A DNA stretch of 64,000 bases. Source: Syntrophus sp. (in: bacteria). GTDB lineage: Bacteria; Desulfobacterota; Syntrophorhabdia; Syntrophorhabdales; Syntrophorhabdaceae. The translations under genes were made by a program, and so were the position numbers. The stretch spans positions 1-64,000 of the forward strand of contig PNOF01000003.1 in NCBI GenBank assembly GCA_013824645.1. Direction: 5' to 3'. Each line of letters begins with the position of its first letter. Within the stretch, counting starts at the first letter, position 1. Below are positions 1 through 8,452 of this stretch, piece after piece. The notes beneath the pieces are model-generated. The model was not told the DNA's origin. It saw only the letters and a program-made list of their open reading frames with translations, and ran no database searches.

Positions 1-23
1 ACTTCGATTATGTTTTCATTCAT
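1..23 (-). CDS. Partial ORF running off the window edge, possibly the toxin of the AbrB-type antitoxin
   Basis: An ATG at 23-21 overlaps the stop codon of the upstream antitoxin gene (ATGA junction) and stays open for the seven codons left in the window (M-N-E-N-I-I-E). Position and coupling fit a toxin partner such as a PIN or MazF protein, but too little is visible to name the family. Confidence 0.35.
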
Positions 24-289
24 TCTTTCAGGTCTCTCACAAGCTCTTCTACGTCCGTATACTCTTTGTAATTGCCCTTTTCGTAATCTTCTTCGCTTGC
101 CCTTACCTTGGCTTGAATTTCATCCGTCCAAAACCAGGCCTGATCTTTTGGCACGGTGACAACTGGTGTCAGTACTATCTTTGTCCCCGATATCTCTACC
201 TGAAACTGATCGCCGGTTGTGATGCGCAATTTATTTCTTACCTTTTTGGGCAACGCCACTTGACCCTTTGCAGATATAGTTACTGTCAT
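20..289 (-). CDS. AbrB/MazE-type antitoxin (SpoVT-AbrB domain)
   Basis: This 89-residue protein begins with the swapped-hairpin AbrB signature (MTVTISAKGQVALPKKVR, then IRITTGDQF-like strands) at residues 1-45, the DNA-binding fold of MazE, VapB and AbrB proteins. The acidic C-terminal tail (residues 50-89) is where such antitoxins usually bind their toxin. An AGGAGG ribosome site lies just upstream of the ATG. The gene is translationally coupled to a downstream ORF cut by the window edge, which would be the toxin. The DNA-binding fold is clear; the toxin-antitoxin role is inferred from size and coupling. Confidence 0.8.
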   Translation of the reverse strand: MTVTISAKGQVALPKKVRNKLRITTGDQFQVEISGTKIVLTPVVTVPKDQAWFWTDEIQAKVRASEEDYEKGNYKEYTDVEELVRDLKE

Positions 290-471
290 TGTGAGTACCT
301 CCTGGTCAAAGCTTGCTAATATTAGCTACTTGTAAGAAAGTAAACCTTTTTTGTTTTATTGTCAAACAGTCTTTTTCGGAGAGGAGTGGGCGAAAGATTA
401 CACCAAACATTTGCTTTACAAAATCTCCCCCTATTTTTAGCGGATAAACCTCTCTCCGTTCGGGAATAGGG

Positions 472-1320
472 TCATTTTTCTGCTTTGTCTAAATCCTCGC
501 CGATGTCCCGTGTCAGATCAGCAGTGAGATAGTCCAGCGTGACGGGCAAGCCTACATCGAGTTTTGGTACATGCTGAATGCCTATGCGTGCCTTTTTCAA
601 TGAACATTCAATTAAATGGCCGCCATGCCGGCGGTCTTCTGTGAGAAAGTGCAGGTGATAACCCGGTGCGTTGAGTGATTCCATAAAGCGGGGGGTGTAG
701 AATCCGGCAAGGCAGCCCTGAACATCGTAGAAATCAAAAACAGGCTGATTCTTTGTGGCTTCAACAAGCGGCTTATAATTTTCCGACCGTGGGACCGCCC
801 TTGTTCTGATATGGTTGAATGTACCATCAATCCGAATTGCATAAAGCATATTTTCTGAAGGAATGAGTGTGTTAAGAAGGTCGTAAAATCCCCTGGAACT
901 GTGGTTTTCTTCAATATCATCAAGGGTGTCGGGTTTAAAGAAGGTAACACAGGCAAAAGGTGACCGCTCATCGTCTTTTACATCGTAAACATTACCATCA
1001 GATCTTATCTGGTACACAACTCCATCAAGGATGACCAGCTCTCCGTCAAGGTAATTGAACGTCCCCAGGCCAAAGTCACCATGTTCCTTTATAAGGGCTA
1101 TAGTGGTATTTTCTACATAAAAACCTTCAACGAGCGCATTGATAGGCGCGGAGAGATACACGGCATTAACCCTCTGTTCATCGGAAAGGAACCTTCTGAG
1201 TGCCTGTTCGGCCAGGTCGGCTACTGAAAACCCCGCACGCTCCGCTGAAATTGTAAGTTGCTTTAACAGATCCTGCGGTAAAAAAAGCTCAAGTTTTGAA
1301 AGCGCGGGGTCGTCAATCAT
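472..1320 (-). CDS. Acetolactate decarboxylase with N-terminal ribbon-helix-helix-like extension
   Basis: Residues 50-275 match alpha-acetolactate decarboxylase, which converts 2-acetolactate to acetoin. The family signature GDFGLGTFNYLDGELVILDG is at 81-100. The zinc ligands are visible as H222, H224 and H235, with the 2 and 11 residue spacing known from the Bacillus enzyme. Residues 7-48 form an extra segment with the pattern of a CopG/Arc ribbon-helix-helix: a short strand, then two helices ending in AEQALRRFL. This makes the protein 282 residues, longer than the usual 235-260. No acetolactate synthase is adjacent. Catalysis is well supported; a DNA-binding role for the N-terminus is inference. 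Confidence 0.85.
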   Translation of the reverse strand: MIDDPALSKLELFLPQDLLKQLTISAERAGFSVADLAEQALRRFLSDEQRVNAVYLSAPINALVEGFYVENTTIALIKEHGDFGLGTFNYLDGELVILDGVVYQIRSDGNVYDVKDDERSPFACVTFFKPDTLDDIEENHSSRGFYDLLNTLIPSENMLYAIRIDGTFNHIRTRAVPRSENYKPLVEATKNQPVFDFYDVQGCLAGFYTPRFMESLNAPGYHLHFLTEDRRHGGHLIECSLKKARIGIQHVPKLDVGLPVTLDYLTADLTRDIGEDLDKAEK

Positions 1321-1474
1321 AATTTTCCTGGAGTTTTCTCAATTTTTCCGTCCCAAAAGGGTATCGTATAACGCTATCGACTGATGGGAATTTGCTTTTC
1401 AATGCAATAAGACTAACAGAAGCAAAACATATTATCAATACGGAGGAGGTTACCGCAGATCATAATTAAAGCAA

Positions 1475-1966
1475 TCAGTACTCATCAAGATGGTACCACT
1501 CCGCGTTTTCCAGCCATTGCGAGGGCCTGTCGACAAACTCAATCATGCTCTCCATAAGCCGTGCATGAGAGTGTTCCTGTTCAATAATCATATCTATTGT
1601 TTTCTTCTGCGCCTCATCCGGGGCAGTTTCGCGGGCCTTGCGGTAGTATGTTATGCTCTCATTTTCCAGCTCAAGCCCTTGCTTATAGGCTGCTGCGCTG
1701 TCCTTGAGGGCTGCCGGTATTTGAACGCCACGTGCCAGTGCTGCAAAAACGTTTTTAGCTTTCTCTATAACAGAGCTCGTCGTACCTGCAATGCCGGTGG
1801 CGACACCACGCTCCATGGCCTCGAACATTTTATAATGGTTATCCTCCTCGACTGCCAGATGCTCAAATACTCCTTTTATTTCTTTAAGGTCCGTCTCGTC
1901 AGCCATCTTGCGGTAGTATTCTGCACCTTTCTTCTCTATTGCTTTGGCAAAAGAATAGATCTCCAT
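1475..1966 (-). CDS. Rubrerythrin-family ferritin-like diiron protein
   Basis: This 163-residue four-helix protein carries two ExxH diiron motifs (E41..H44 and E131..H134) plus E16 and E99/E103 on the partner helices, so the whole diiron site appears intact. It lacks the C-terminal rubredoxin domain of classical rubrerythrin. It ends in WLENAEWYHLDEY, a tail seen in this short ferritin-like subfamily. Such proteins reduce peroxide in anaerobes using an external rubredoxin; a free rubredoxin is encoded at about 56.0 kb, though a partnership is only inferred. AAGGAG precedes the ATG. It appears monocistronic. Confidence 0.85.
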   Translation of the reverse strand: MEIYSFAKAIEKKGAEYYRKMADETDLKEIKGVFEHLAVEEDNHYKMFEAMERGVATGIAGTTSSVIEKAKNVFAALARGVQIPAALKDSAAAYKQGLELENESITYYRKARETAPDEAQKKTIDMIIEQEHSHARLMESMIEFVDRPSQWLENAEWYHLDEY

Positions 1967-2156
1967 GAAAATCTCCTTATAATGAGGAAATTACGAATAG
2001 AATATTTTCCTGACAGGAATTTACTTTTCAGCATGCGATAAGAATAATACAAAAAAGCAAATTGTCAATACGAAGGGGCCGATTAAAAAAAACCGCTTAG
2101 TAACATGGCCCCGCTCTATAAGATTTCCCTGGATACTCTGCCCTGTTTTGGTTAAA

Positions 2157-3188
2157 ATGATACCAATCATCATGTTTACAATAAAACCGTCATTGAACAT
2201 CCTTCTGTTTCCAGCCGCCGTATCGGCTGTTGCCATCATTGTCATGTTTGTGCTCAGAGGCGTTGTGTTTACTTTTCTCCATAGATGGGGGCAAAAGTGG
2301 GAAATAAAGATGGATGGCCTCATTGTAAGTTTGCTGAGAGCGCCGTCGATCTATTGGTGCCTTGCCATCGGCCTCTACATCGGCATAGAGCTCTCTGATC
2401 TTCCCAGAAAATACATGTTCTATGTTGATCGGGCAATCTATATCATTCTTATTTTTTCAATAACTCTGGTGCTGGCCAACCTTTCCGTAAAGGTCTTTGA
2501 AAGTTATGTCCAGAAATCGAACATTACCATACCGGCAACAGGGATAGTTTTCGGTGTTTTCAAGGGCATCATCATCATTGCCGGGATGCTCGTTATTTTT
2601 AATGTCCTCGGTATTTCCATAACGCCCCTTATCACAGCCCTTGGTGTCGGAGGTCTTGCTGTTGCCCTTGCGCTGAAGGATACCCTCTCGAACCTCTTTG
2701 CAGGACTCCACATAGTTGCGTCAAAGGAAGTGCGGCCCGGGGATTATATAAAATTTGATTCCGGAGAAGAGGGCACCATAAAGGATATAACCTGGCGTTC
2801 TACAACGGTGATGTCTTCTACGAATAATGCCATCATTATTCCCAACGCAAAGGTTGTGGCTGCCACGATTACAAATTATGACCTCCCTGACCGGGAGGTG
2901 TTTGTTGCTGTGCAGATCAGTGCGGCATACGAGGGCGACCTCGAAAAGATTGAAAAGGTAACGCTTGAGGTTGCGAAAAAAATTATGCATGAAATACCTG
3001 GCGGTGTACCCGGATATGAACCCTCCGTTCGTTTCCATACCTTCGGCGATTTCAGCATACTCTTTTCCGTGGCGCTGAAGGTGAAAGAGTTTGGCGCGCA
3101 GTATCTTGTAAGGCATGAATTTATAAAGGCGCTCCACAGACGATACACGGAAGAGGGGATCACAATCCCTGTTAAAACTGTTGGATAA
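2157..3188 (+). CDS. MscS-family mechanosensitive ion channel
   Basis: This inner-membrane channel would release solutes on hypo-osmotic shock. Four or five hydrophobic helices fill residues 10-160. They are followed by the pore helix GVGGLAVALALKDTLSNLFA and then the beta-domain with a VRPGDYI motif, both diagnostic of MscS. The cytoplasmic region ends near residue 343, similar in size to YbdG/YnaI-type members. A TTG nine bases upstream (2148) is in frame, but neither start has a clear ribosome site; ATG 2157 is chosen. The last eight bases overlap the start of the glycosyltransferase gene, so the two are probably co-translated. Confidence 0.85.
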   Translation: MIPIIMFTIKPSLNILLFPAAVSAVAIIVMFVLRGVVFTFLHRWGQKWEIKMDGLIVSLLRAPSIYWCLAIGLYIGIELSDLPRKYMFYVDRAIYIILIFSITLVLANLSVKVFESYVQKSNITIPATGIVFGVFKGIIIIAGMLVIFNVLGISITPLITALGVGGLAVALALKDTLSNLFAGLHIVASKEVRPGDYIKFDSGEEGTIKDITWRSTTVMSSTNNAIIIPNAKVVAATITNYDLPDREVFVAVQISAAYEGDLEKIEKVTLEVAKKIMHEIPGGVPGYEPSVRFHTFGDFSILFSVALKVKEFGAQYLVRHEFIKALHRRYTEEGITIPVKTVG

Positions 3189-4152
3189 CACCGAAATTCT
3201 CCTTGTCCATTTAGGCGGCCTCGGCGATGTCTGCTTGTCGGAGTCGATTTTTCTCTCTCTTCAAAAACAACTCGGTAATCACGTTGTTGGTCTTGGCAAC
3301 AGGAGGTTTCTTAATCTTTTCAGCGAGTATTTTCTGAGAGTAGAGGGTGTTGAGTCCCGCAAATGGCTCCATCTCTTTTCGGAAAGACTTACCGGGCCAC
3401 AATGGAGGCAGATCGTTTTTATCGGAAAGGACCGGGAAGGGAGGCTTCGCAACCGATGGGAGAAACTCTCTGAAGAAAAGATGGTCTTCATCGATATGTA
3501 TCCGGAAGGTGCTTTTGATGTGACGATCCAGCCTGGGGCTGGACAGGAGGGGGCGACCCACCCTTTGGGAGGACAGACGCGAGCCCCTGAACCGGGAGCA
3601 GTCCGTAGCTCACAAAGTGAGCGAGAGAGGGAGGCTCCGATGGCTTTGCCATTGGAGGGGGCGACGCGAGCCCCTTCGATAGAAGACTACCAGTTAGTCC
3701 AACTGGCTCAATACAGCATTAAACCTGTCAAAAAAGCAATTTCCCTAAAGAAATCGCAGAGGGTTATTCTTTATCCTGAAAAAGGTTTTGAAAAAGAAAA
3801 GTGGAACTATGAGAATTTTATTGCCCTCTCCCTCTCATTAAAGAAAAAAGGTGTCGATGTAATCTTTCTTGAATCTCTCGGTTTGCCTCTCGATGTAGAA
3901 AATAAAGTCTTTTTTGAAGACCTTGGAGAGGTAAGGGCATTTTTCGATGACGGGGGCATTTTCGTGTCCAACGATTCCGGTATGGCGCACCTCGCCGGGG
4001 CATCGGGCCTTTTTACCATTACCATATTCACCGGTTTTGAGCCCGCGATCTGGCACCCGAGAGGACAGTGTGTGACGCTAAAGCAAGGCGAAGACGTGAT
4101 CGAGGTTAATGCCATTAAAAGGAAAATCGTGGAGATTCTTAAAAGCTTATAA
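3181..4152 (+). CDS. Glycosyltransferase family 9 (heptosyltransferase-like) carrying an in-frame repeat insertion
   Basis: The N-terminus (LVHLGGLGDVCLSESIF) and the C-terminal half (VILYPEKGFEKEKWNYENF, then VSNDSGMAHLAGASGLF) match GT-B fold GT9 enzymes that add heptose or related sugars to lipopolysaccharide. The start is TTG, overlapping mscS by eight bases. Residues about 131-165 are encoded by a 105-bp palindromic repeat that also occurs in thpR. It lies in the linker between the two Rossmann domains. About 12 residues before it (EGATHPLGG) look like a partial second copy. The flanking domains are intact, so the enzyme may tolerate the insertion. The sugar specificity is not evident. 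Confidence 0.8.
   Translation: MDNTEILLVHLGGLGDVCLSESIFLSLQKQLGNHVVGLGNRRFLNLFSEYFLRVEGVESRKWLHLFSERLTGPQWRQIVFIGKDREGRLRNRWEKLSEEKMVFIDMYPEGAFDVTIQPGAGQEGATHPLGGQTRAPEPGAVRSSQSEREREAPMALPLEGATRAPSIEDYQLVQLAQYSIKPVKKAISLKKSQRVILYPEKGFEKEKWNYENFIALSLSLKKKGVDVIFLESLGLPLDVENKVFFEDLGEVRAFFDDGGIFVSNDSGMAHLAGASGLFTITIFTGFEPAIWHPRGQCVTLKQGEDVIEVNAIKRKIVEILKSL
3570..3674 (+). repeat. In-frame palindromic coding repeat, copy 1 (in GT9 gene)
   Basis: This 105-bp unit (35 codons, no stop) is nearly identical to 18918-19022. It begins and ends with direct copies of GACGCGAGCCCC. It contains a GCTCAC-AAA-GTGAGC hairpin and a second hairpin CTCCGATGGC-TTT-GCCATTGGAG. Arm bases differ from the thpR copy in a way that keeps a central pair (T-A here, C-G there). 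The encoded peptide starts [10 protein letters not shown] and ends [11 protein letters not shown]. Confidence 0.9.
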
Positions 4153-4269
4153 ACCCCGGAGAAAAGATAGGAGATAAAGGCGAGCGCGGCAAGCCCCAAT
4201 GTCAGTATCGAGGAAGAAAAAGTTTATCCATCGATTCCATCTGTGAAAAATATTCCCGGCAAGAAAGGA

Positions 4270-4298
4270 TTGTCATCAAGCACCCATAGTGTTAGAAT
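4270..4298 (+). promoter_or_regulatory. Sigma-70 type promoter giving a near-leaderless transcript
   Basis: TTGTCA (4270-4275), a 17-bp spacer and TAGAAT (4293-4298) precede the MgtE-like gene. The predicted transcription start falls at about 4304-4306, essentially on the ATG at 4305. No ribosome-binding site is visible, so translation may be leaderless. Confidence 0.5.
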
Positions 4299-4304
4299 TA
4301 TTCC

Positions 4305-5573
4305 ATGGCTTATGTCGCAGATGTATATTTCAGCGAAGTACTCCGGAAGGACGTTATCGATCAGTACGGGAAAAAGATCGGTGTCCTCTGGGATATGGCC
4401 ATTGTCCCCGGCGCAAAATCCCCAAAGGTTGTGAGACTTATCATCAGGAACAGGAAGCGTTTTTACGAGGTTCCCGTGGAAAACCTCAACCTTTTTAACC
4501 GTTATGTCATCACCGTAAACGCAGGCGAGAGTGTTCCCAAACCATATGAACTGAAAGAAGAGGACATCCTTATCAAAAGGCACATCCTCGATAAACAGAT
4601 ACTTGATGTAAACGGGGCAAAGATAGTACGGGTCAACGATCTGAAGCTTGGCGAAGGTGATGGCGCTATTTGTATTATGGGTATTGATGTGGGGCTCAAC
4701 GGGATTCTCCGGAGGGTTGACGGTGGGAAAGCCATCCAGAATGTCTTCGCATTATTGAACAGGCCTATCACGGAGCATATCATCGGTTGGGATTATCTCC
4801 AGACCATCGATCCCGACTTGAGGAACCTCACGCTGAATGTTGCGAGAAAACAGCTTGGTGAACTCCACCCCGCTGACCTTGCCGATATTCTGGCGGAAAT
4901 ACCCTTGGAACAGGGCACGGAAATCCTCTCATCTTTGGATGAGGAGCTTGCCGGTGAAGCCCTTCATGAAGTCTCTACGGAGTTACGAGAAAAACTATTG
5001 AAAGAAATGGACAAGGAGACTATCTCGGATATCCTTGAAGAGATGCCACCCGATGAGGCAGCCGACATTCTCGGTGATATGTCGGAAGAAACCTCCAATG
5101 AACTTTTATCCCTCATGGAAACAGAAGAGGCCGAAGAAGTAAAAGACCTCTTAAGCTATGAAGATGACACAGCCGGCGGTCTCATGACAACGGAATTGCT
5201 CGATTTCCCCCCCGATACGACTGTTGATGAGGCTTTTGCGAATATGAGACTTCTTTCACCTGATGTTGAATTCATCTATTATGTGTATGTCGTTGACGAA
5301 GAAGACCATCTGCTGGGCGTTGTATCACTCAGGCAGATTTTAACAAGCCCCATCGATGCAAAACTGGCCGATCTCATGACGCAGAACGTGAAATCCGTCC
5401 AGCTTGACGCAGACAAAAAAGAGATATCAAGGCTTCTCTCCAAATACGATTTAATTGCAGTGCCGGTCCTCGATGAAGAAAAGAGAATACGTGGTGTCGT
5501 AACTATTGATGACATCATAGACCTCTTTGTCCCCAACCCCACGCGTCGCAGGAAAAGGAAGGCATTTCAATAA
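4305..5573 (+). CDS. Soluble MgtE N-terminal domain and CBS-pair protein
   Basis: The 422-residue protein has PRC-barrel-like beta segments in residues 5-150. A helical MgtE intracellular N-domain follows at about 175-290, with the recurrent ELHPADLADILAEIP and EEMPPDEAADILGDM superhelix motifs. A CBS pair occupies about 295-415 (SYEDDTAGGLMTTELL, then VVSLRQIL and GVVTIDDIIDLF). The membrane domain of MgtE is absent, so this is not itself a transporter. In MgtE these regions sense magnesium and gate the pore; comparable soluble proteins are often beside NRAMP-type transporters, but none is present here. The C-terminus is Arg/Lys rich. Confidence 0.8.
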   Translation: MAYVADVYFSEVLRKDVIDQYGKKIGVLWDMAIVPGAKSPKVVRLIIRNRKRFYEVPVENLNLFNRYVITVNAGESVPKPYELKEEDILIKRHILDKQILDVNGAKIVRVNDLKLGEGDGAICIMGIDVGLNGILRRVDGGKAIQNVFALLNRPITEHIIGWDYLQTIDPDLRNLTLNVARKQLGELHPADLADILAEIPLEQGTEILSSLDEELAGEALHEVSTELREKLLKEMDKETISDILEEMPPDEAADILGDMSEETSNELLSLMETEEAEEVKDLLSYEDDTAGGLMTTELLDFPPDTTVDEAFANMRLLSPDVEFIYYVYVVDEEDHLLGVVSLRQILTSPIDAKLADLMTQNVKSVQLDADKKEISRLLSKYDLIAVPVLDEEKRIRGVVTIDDIIDLFVPNPTRRRKRKAFQ

Positions 5574-5585
5574 TCGTAATAGCCC

Positions 5586-7571
5586 CTATCGTTTTCCGTA
5601 TCTTGAGGGCTGTGCGCTTCTGTGCGCCTGCCGACCTGTAGTTTTGACGGTTTTCTCCTCGAAGGTCTCTTTCACGTTTTCGGCTTCCAGGAATCTACAG
5701 AGTTTGCTTGTCAACCGCTCATTGGCGGTGTTTTTATTATAGAAACTGAGGATAAGCTCCTCCTTTGCCCTTGTGACAGCCACATAGAAGAGTCTTTTTT
5801 CTTCTTCAATATCGCCGCCATCGGCATCGGCAAAAGACCGTCCTGAAGGAAAGACGCCGTCTACGAGGCCGATGAGAAAAACCCTTCCCCACTCGAGCCC
5901 CTTTGATGAATGTACGGTGGAAAGGGTAAGATATTCGAGATCACCATCCTTGCCGTCTTTATCGGGATCGACAGCTACGTCTGCAAGGAAGTCCTTCAAA
6001 GTATCATACCTGCGGGCCATGTGCTCAAGCATGATCAGCTCCTTTGCCCTGGAGGAGTCCTTCTTGTACTTGACCTTCATAATGGGGCCGTAATGGGCCA
6101 AAACAAGCTCCAATTGACCCGCCGGCGCCATGGAGGTGTTGGCTATCGATTGCAGAAGAGTCTTGAGAGACGTGAAGACAGAGGAGAGTTTCTGACCTGT
6201 ACAATAGGGTGTAAAAACCTTATTGATAATGTCGCTCAGATTGTCGTAAGCGACGATAAGATCGAGCAATCTTTCAACAGTTCTGACACCGATGCCGGGA
6301 AGCAATAACAAGACCCGGTGCCATGCCAGCTCATCCGCTGGATTGGCGACAAGCCTCAGATAGGAGACAACGTCACGGACGTGGGCCGTTTCGTAGAATT
6401 TTCGCCCTCCGAAGAGTTTATACCGTATGCCCCGTTTTACCAGCTCCGCCTGGAGAGGCATGGAGGCAAAGGCAGTCCTGAAGAGAACCGCTATCTCTCT
6501 TAAGGTACTGCCTGTAGCACACAAACTCTGGACCTTTTGGGCCACCCACCCGGCTTCCTCATAAACGTCCTCAAAACGGCGCAGTGTCGGTTTCTCGCCT
6601 CTATTGCCCGTTGCTGACACAAGCCGTTTTTCGAACTTCTGTGTCATATTATTGAGAACGGCATTGCCCACATCGAGGATGGACTGGGTGCTCCGATAAT
6701 TCTCCTGGAGCTTGATGACCTTGCAGCCGTCGAATGTGCCGGGGAATTTGAGGATATTGAGGTGGTTAGCGCCCCTGAAACCATAGATGCTCTGGGCATC
6801 GTCACCGACAACCATGATGTTGCCGTTTTTCTTTGCCAGTAGACGGACGATATCTGCCTGGACGCCGTTTGTGTCCTGGAATTCGTCAACCATGATATAT
6901 CTGTATTGTGAAGAGAGCTTCTCCCGTATTTCATTATTCTCAAGAATAATCCTGAGATAGACGAGAAGATCATCGTAGTCAACACAGTTGTTCTTGAGTT
7001 TGTATTTGCCATATTCCTTCTGTACGGTCTTGATCTCGCCAAGCCGGTCTTGGTAGTCTTCATATGTCTTCAGAACCGCATCATCAACATCGAGGCCCTT
7101 GTTGATACAGAGACTGAAAACGTTCTTCAGTTCGTTCTTCTTGGGAAACTCCTTATCCTGGTCGTAGCCCATTTTATTGCAGCAACGCCGAATAGCCTCC
7201 TCGGCGTCGCCTTCGTCGTAAATGGTAAAAGAGCTCGACAGACCTATACCCTTGCAGTAGCGCCTGAGAATTTTACTTGCAAAGGAGTGAAAAGTACCGC
7301 CGTCTATTTTGGAACATCTCGTATCGTTGCGCGAAGCCCGTTCAATCATCTCATGAGCACTTCGACGGGTAAAGGTAAGGAGCAGGACTGATTCGGGACT
7401 GACCTCGTTCTGGACAAGATGGAGAGACCGGTATTCGATGACCCTGGTCTTGCCGCTTCCTGCACCGGCAATAACGAGGACAGGGCCTTCCGTGCTTGTA
7501 ACAGCCTCGTATTGGGAGGCATTAAGCTGTGTCTTGAGGTCCTCGATGATATAATTTCTGCCTTTTGCCAA
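5586..7571 (-). CDS. UvrD/Rep-family superfamily 1 DNA helicase
   Basis: This 661-residue ATP-dependent 3'-5' helicase has the SF1A motifs in order: Walker A GAGSGKT at 36-42, motif II DEFQDTN near 226, VVGDDAQSIYGFRG, QENYRS, TVHSSKGLEW and VAVTRAKEEL near the C-terminus. Such enzymes act in nucleotide-excision and mismatch repair or in restarting forks. The length is close to UvrD/PcrA/Rep (650-750). The start is TTG at 7571, placed by AGGAGG five bases upstream. That ribosome site immediately follows the palindromic repeat array at 7589-7806. Which of UvrD, PcrA or Rep it replaces cannot be decided by eye. Confidence 0.92.
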   Translation of the reverse strand: MAKGRNYIIEDLKTQLNASQYEAVTSTEGPVLVIAGAGSGKTRVIEYRSLHLVQNEVSPESVLLLTFTRRSAHEMIERASRNDTRCSKIDGGTFHSFASKILRRYCKGIGLSSSFTIYDEGDAEEAIRRCCNKMGYDQDKEFPKKNELKNVFSLCINKGLDVDDAVLKTYEDYQDRLGEIKTVQKEYGKYKLKNNCVDYDDLLVYLRIILENNEIREKLSSQYRYIMVDEFQDTNGVQADIVRLLAKKNGNIMVVGDDAQSIYGFRGANHLNILKFPGTFDGCKVIKLQENYRSTQSILDVGNAVLNNMTQKFEKRLVSATGNRGEKPTLRRFEDVYEEAGWVAQKVQSLCATGSTLREIAVLFRTAFASMPLQAELVKRGIRYKLFGGRKFYETAHVRDVVSYLRLVANPADELAWHRVLLLLPGIGVRTVERLLDLIVAYDNLSDIINKVFTPYCTGQKLSSVFTSLKTLLQSIANTSMAPAGQLELVLAHYGPIMKVKYKKDSSRAKELIMLEHMARRYDTLKDFLADVAVDPDKDGKDGDLEYLTLSTVHSSKGLEWGRVFLIGLVDGVFPSGRSFADADGGDIEEEKRLFYVAVTRAKEELILSFYNKNTANERLTSKLCRFLEAENVKETFEEKTVKTTGRQAHRSAQPSRYGKR

Positions 7572-7588
7572 AAATTCCTCCTATTGCC

Positions 7589-7806
7589 GGGGCTCACGTC
7601 GCCCCCTCCAATGGCAAAAGCCATCGGAGCCACCCCCCTCTCGCTCAAGAATGAGCTAAAGGGTTTCGTCTCAATTGCCGGGGCTTGCGTCGCCCCCTCC
7701 ACCGGCAAAGCCGGCGGAGCCACCCTCTCTGCTCGCAGAAGCTCGCTATACTCTCCCGTGAGCTGCTTCTATGCTGCCTTCTTTCCGGGCTCACGCCAGC
7801 CCTCCC
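7589..7806 (-). repeat. Tandem palindromic repeat array upstream of the helicase (two diverged copies plus fragments)
   Basis: Read on the minus strand, this region holds two units related to the in-frame repeats at 3570 and 18918. Unit b is about 7589-7679 and unit a about 7680-7806. Each contains the CTCC..GGC-TTT-GCC..GGAG hairpin followed by GGGGGCGACG(C/T)(A/G)AGCCCC. Unit b has a shorter GCTCA-TTCT-TGAGC hairpin; unit a has lost symmetry there. The arms covary between copies (CCGGC/GCCGG versus ATGGC/GCCAT). The array fills the space between the 170-residue ORF and the helicase ribosome site. The remainder to 7910 holds short hairpins (for example AAGGG-TTTTG-CCCTT) but no gene. Confidence 0.8.
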
Positions 7807-7910
7807 TTGTTCGTGAACTCGTTAAGGGTTTTGCCCTTCGCAGAGGCTTTGTTTTTTCGTCCCTCGTCCCTCGGTTTTTAGCGAAAGCAAGCGCGTCCTT
7901 GAAGGACCGG

Positions 7911-8423
7911 TTATCTGGCCGCAAGAAGCAGCGTACGGAGTATGGTGGAAACAGTTTCCTTGTGGTCCGCCATAATAGCTTTTATTTGTTTCTCCTTATC
8001 GGTGATAATACTGCCCATTGTGCTGCCGTTCGTATCAAGCATACAACAGAGAAGTCTGGGGGTATGGAGCCGTAGGAGACCTTCGATGTGACGGTAGAAA
8101 CGTTGGGCACCATCATTGGAAACCAGAAGCAACCGCGAAACCCGGTCGCCACCCGGAAGACCCTTACCTTTTCGAAGGTGGTCAATCCCCTTTTTATCAC
8201 TTTCCAGCTTATCCGAGATTGCCTCTAATCCACACCGGATGCTGCCATTCAGGTTGGCTTTCTGGAGCGCCTTTTTCAGGGGATCACTCATGGTGATCAT
8301 TGGTATGGAAAGATCGCTGCCGGGCCAGAGTTGGACGGAACGGGCAGCCAGGACCAGACGAATAGCACCGCCTTCGCCGTCAGCCTCTAACGCTCTGGGC
8401 AGTTTTATACCTGAAATATCCAT
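7911..8423 (-). CDS. Unknown 170-residue protein
   Basis: I do not recognise this family. The protein has no signal peptide or membrane span. It has a basic middle (HLRKGKGLPGGDRVSRLLLVSNDG), a Leu/Cys-rich stretch (LRLHTPRLLCCMLDTNG) and a C-terminal amphipathic helix rich in Lys, Ile and Leu. It lies 29 bp downstream of the MaoC gene on the same strand and upstream of the helicase, so co-transcription is likely. The ribosome site (GGAG, 14 bases before the ATG) is weak. Codon use resembles its neighbours and no ORF of similar length lies opposite, so I take it as real. Confidence 0.55.
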   Translation of the reverse strand: MDISGIKLPRALEADGEGGAIRLVLAARSVQLWPGSDLSIPMITMSDPLKKALQKANLNGSIRCGLEAISDKLESDKKGIDHLRKGKGLPGGDRVSRLLLVSNDGAQRFYRHIEGLLRLHTPRLLCCMLDTNGSTMGSIITDKEKQIKAIMADHKETVSTILRTLLLAAR

Positions 8424-8452
8424 CTTATATCACTTCTCCGTCATACATCAAA

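Noticed and set aside
7346-8075. Overlapping ORFs on both strands across the helicase 5' end and repeat array
   Set aside because: The minus-strand frame uses helicase sequence in a different frame, and the plus-strand one spans the repeats. Neither has a ribosome site or recognisable motif. Part does translate the repeat peptide, which is reported as a repeat.
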